Assembly (NCBI GenBank): GCA_016220045.1
Contig: JACRIP010000465.1
Location: 1-5,070, forward strand
From: Planctomycetota bacterium
Lineage (GTDB): Bacteria > Planctomycetota > MHYJ01 > WSZJ01 > JACPWG01
DNA length: 5,070 nt
Direction: 5' to 3'
Below the pieces are notes generated by a model that searched no databases, was not told where the DNA came from, and was given only the letters and a program-made list of their open reading frames with translations. The translations under genes and the position numbers were made by a program. Positions within the stretch are counted from its first letter, which is position 1, and every line of letters begins with the position of its first letter. Shown here one piece after another: positions 3,377-5,070 of this stretch.

Positions 3377-5070
3377 CTACGGCGCGTGCAGCTTGAGAAT
3401 GGTGTCGCCGAACTCCTGTTTGAAATCGGCGATGCGCCGGGCCAGATCCGAGTTGGGCGCGATCGGGCCGGTCTTGGTGGCCTGGTAGACCTCCTCGACC
3501 AGCTGGTCGTGACGCTCGATCATGTTGCCGACCTTCTTCGGGTCCAGTCCCTTCTCGGCCAGCTTCTCCGGCGAAACCTTGCGCAGGTCCTTGTACATGT
3601 TGTCGTGTACCGTCACCGGCTTGCCGTTGACCGTGACCGGCTTGCCGTTCTTCACGATCGCGCCGTCGTAGAACTCCGTGACGTCCTTCGGGCCGAGCTG
3701 GATCTCGGACTTGAACTTGCCCGGTCCCTCGGGGCCGTCGATGTGCACGCGCCCGCGATAGCCCGGCTGGTCCGTGACCTTGATCTCGGTGTTCGGGAAC
3801 TTGTCGCGCAGGCGCTTCGCCAGCTCCTCGCCGTCGCCCTTGGGAAACTTGATGTCGACCTTCGCGCCCGGGTTCTTCTTCAGGTATTCACCCAGGGCCT
3901 CCTCGACCTGCTTGAGATCGCGCGTGTTGAGGCGGCCGCCGGCGAGGTCGCCGAGGTCGCCGACCGTCGGCTTGCCCTTCTCGCTCATTTTCTTGGCGGC
4001 GGAATCGAAGGCCTTGCCGCGCGTCTGCACCGCGTCCTCGGGCAGGCCGAGCTTCTTGCTCACGTCGCCCAGTTCGCCCCGCAGGTCCTTCGCCGCCTGG
4101 CTCGTCAGTTCGTTGAAGCGCGTGCTCAGCGCCTCGTAGGCCTTCGGATCGACGCGCGCCAGCTCGTCGAGCTGGGTGCGGCTGAGCTGCTTGAGATCCT
4201 CGGCGGTCAGTTCCGCGATCTTGCGGCGCGTGGCGCCGACCGCGAGCTCGATCTTGCCGGCTTTCGCCGCTTCTTCCGCGGCCTTCGCGGCCTCCGCCGC
4301 CACGCGCGCGGACTCCTCCGCCTCGCGTGCCGCCCGCGCCGCCTGCGCGATCTCCTCGGCGGTCTTGCCCGCCTTCGCCGCTTCCTCGGCGACGCGCGCG
4401 GCCTTCGCCGCCTCCTCCGCCGCGCGCGCGGCCGCGGCGGCCTCCTCGGCCGTGCGGGCGGCCTTCGCCAGCCGCGCCGCCTCCTCCGCCAGCTTGGCCG
4501 CGGCCTCCGCCGACTCGCCGACCCGGCCGAGCTTCGCCAGCGCGGTCGCCTCCTCGGCCAGCTCCGCGACCTTGCCGACCTTGCCGAGCTTGGTCATCGG
4601 AATCACCAGGGTCGCGACGTCGAAGGCGACCTTGCCGATGGTCTCCGAGGCCTTCTCCATGCGCGCCGGATCGCCCGAGGTCAGGTCGCCCCACCACTCC
4701 TTGCTGCCCGCGGCGATCTTCGCCGGCGCGTCCTTGACGGCCTTCACGATGCCGGTGCCCACGTCGCCCCACTTGCCGTCCTTGCTGGTCTTCGAGGCGA
4801 AGGAGACAGGTTTGTAGTTCTCGACCGCGGACCAGTCGCCGCTGACCGCGCCGTAGCCCGCACGACCAATGTACTGGCCGCCGTCGTAGACGGTCTTGCC
4901 GGTCTCGACCACCAGCCCGCCGACGCCCTTCACCAGGTCGACGGCGCCGCCGCCGATCCCCTTGACGGTCCCCTTGGTGACGGCCCAGGCTTTCTCATAC
5001 CACTTGGCCTTGCGGGGCTTCGGCGCGGGCGGGACGGGCGGGCGGGGCGGGGCGGAGGCGCTGCCGCCGG
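3377..5070 (-). CDS. Polymorphic-toxin-type protein with C-terminal RelA/SpoT-like synthetase domain (5'-partial)
   Basis: The frame is open to the right edge; 563 codons are visible (first full codon at 5066-5068) and the true start lies outside. GTG at 4931-4933 is internal, because the frame continues upstream through a Pro-rich linker. Order, numbered from the first full codon: Pro-rich linker (4-20); Gly/Ala-rich pre-toxin-like region (about 21-145) with WW and SGDPARMEKA; hydrophobic helix (about 146-158); Ala/Glu-rich helix (166-272); helical spacer (about 280-345); RelA/SpoT-like domain (about 345-500); helical tail. Synthetase evidence: RGKAFDSAAKKM (350-361) aligns residue for residue with the ATP-binding RPKHIYSI(W/Y)RKM segment of Rel enzymes (R350, K352, S356, K360). 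DLAGGR (374-379) matches D-x4-R with the Mg-binding Asp. GYRGRVH (436-442) matches the GY(R/Q)S-H loop, EIQ (455-457) carries the catalytic Glu, and H...YK (488-493) follows. No hydrolase (HD), TGS or ACT domain is visible. Such domains make (p)ppGpp or (p)ppApp, or pyrophosphorylate tRNA; which applies here is unknown. Delivery as an effector is inferred from architecture. Confidence 0.85.
   Translation of the reverse strand, partial: GGSASAPPRPPVPPAPKPRKAKWYEKAWAVTKGTVKGIGGGAVDLVKGVGGLVVETGKTVYDGGQYIGRAGYGAVSGDWSAVENYKPVSFASKTSKDGKWGDVGTGIVKAVKDAPAKIAAGSKEWWGDLTSGDPARMEKASETIGKVAFDVATLVIPMTKLGKVGKVAELAEEATALAKLGRVGESAEAAAKLAEEAARLAKAARTAEEAAAAARAAEEAAKAARVAEEAAKAGKTAEEIAQAARAAREAEESARVAAEAAKAAEEAAKAGKIELAVGATRRKIAELTAEDLKQLSRTQLDELARVDPKAYEALSTRFNELTSQAAKDLRGELGDVSKKLGLPEDAVQTRGKAFDSAAKKMSEKGKPTVGDLGDLAGGRLNTRDLKQVEEALGEYLKKNPGAKVDIKFPKGDGEELAKRLRDKFPNTEIKVTDQPGYRGRVHIDGPEGPGKFKSEIQLGPKDVTEFYDGAIVKNGKPVTVNGKPVTVHDNMYKDLRKVSPEKLAEKGLDPKKVGNMIERHDQLVEEVYQATKTGPIAPNSDLARRIADFKQEFGDTILKLHAP
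3569..4036 (-). other. RelA/SpoT-type nucleotide pyrophosphokinase domain within the toxin-like protein
   Basis: All main motifs appear in the canonical order: R.K...S...KM (about 3854-3889 is not included; the motif is at 3986-4021), D....R (3929-3949), GYR...H (3740-3760), EIQ (3698-3706) and H...YK (3590-3607). The gap between the D....R and GYR motifs is 57 residues, longer than the roughly 40 of classical Rel proteins, owing to an inserted Lys-rich segment. The boundaries are approximate. Confidence 0.8.
3608..3649 (-). repeat. 21-bp tandem duplication encoding NGKPVTV twice
   Basis: Two adjacent in-frame 21-bp units (3629-3649 and 3608-3628) match at 19 of 21 bases and encode the same heptapeptide, NGKPVTV. 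It falls in the loop between the EIQ and H...YK motifs of the synthetase-like domain, so the duplication lengthens a substrate-side loop by seven residues. Confidence 0.85.
4253..4573 (-). repeat. Ala/Glu-rich helix with decapeptide repeats
   Basis: About 107 residues of Ala, Glu, Lys and Arg with almost no Gly, Pro or aromatic residues. The core (4274-4453) has six consecutive 10-residue units with consensus (T/V/A)AEEAAKAAR in strict register. It should form a long single helix or a coiled-coil-like rod between the pre-toxin-like region and the enzyme domain. The 30-bp DNA period makes the locus prone to slippage, always in frame. It appears to be a spacer; no ligand motif is seen. Confidence 0.8.
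5027..5052 (+). other. G-rich, quadruplex-capable tract in the Pro-rich linker of the toxin
   Basis: Six G-runs of three or four bases with 1-2 nt loops on the template strand, encoding the RPPVPPAP-type linker. The linker probably joins an unseen N-terminal delivery domain to the pre-toxin-like region. Confidence 0.5.

Noticed and set aside
4176..4817. 213-codon Ala/Ser-rich plus-strand frame
   Set aside because: It mirrors the Ala-rich decapeptide region of the toxin gene on the other strand; the low complexity derives from that repeat.
4931..4933. GTG as the true start of the toxin-like protein
   Set aside because: The frame continues upstream with a protein-like sequence (Pro-rich linker then KWYEKAW) to the window edge, and there is no clear ribosome site before this GTG.

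Overview
This is a GC-rich bacterial window (roughly 70% G+C by eye, with strong G/C at third codon positions). Every gene I can support lies on the minus strand, so transcription runs from the right edge to the left. The long plus-strand frames are Arg/Pro-rich shadows of these genes. The style (high GC, a large multi-pass GT-C-like membrane protein, a toxin-type multidomain protein) would fit a Myxococcota/Deltaproteobacteria-like, Planctomycetes-like or other high-GC Gram-negative lineage. No single marker gene fixes the taxon.

Right part (3377-5070): the C-terminal 563 residues of a protein whose start lies beyond the window. It has a Pro-rich linker, a Gly/Ala-rich pre-toxin-like region, a long Ala/Glu helix built on a decapeptide repeat, and a C-terminal domain that I identify as a RelA/SpoT-type nucleotide pyrophosphokinase fold. 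The layout is that of a polymorphic-toxin effector carrying an alarmone-synthetase-like toxin tip. This is the most interesting item in the window.

Middle (3026-3376): about 350 bases without a convincing gene. It holds two arrays of a degenerate 8-bp repeat (G-N-C/G-G-T-T-T-N) in opposite orientations, enclosing about 170 bp rich in short inverted repeats. The left array abuts the ribosome binding site of the next gene.

Left part (1-3025): a compact three-gene cluster. An 83-residue protein of unknown function (2774-3025) is followed 11 bp later by a secreted protein with two tandem PsbP/Mog1-like halves (1641-2762). That gene overlaps by 4 bp (GTGA) a multi-pass membrane protein resembling GT-C glycosyltransferase-like proteins (1-1644, cut by the left edge). 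This last gene is a 548-codon frame that begins with GTG and has no stop in the window.

How the genes relate: the three left genes look like one operon, probably with an envelope role. Whether they are functionally tied to the toxin is uncertain. An immunity gene would be expected right after the toxin, yet the repeat element sits there. The small 83-residue protein is the nearest cytoplasmic candidate, but nothing in its sequence proves that role.
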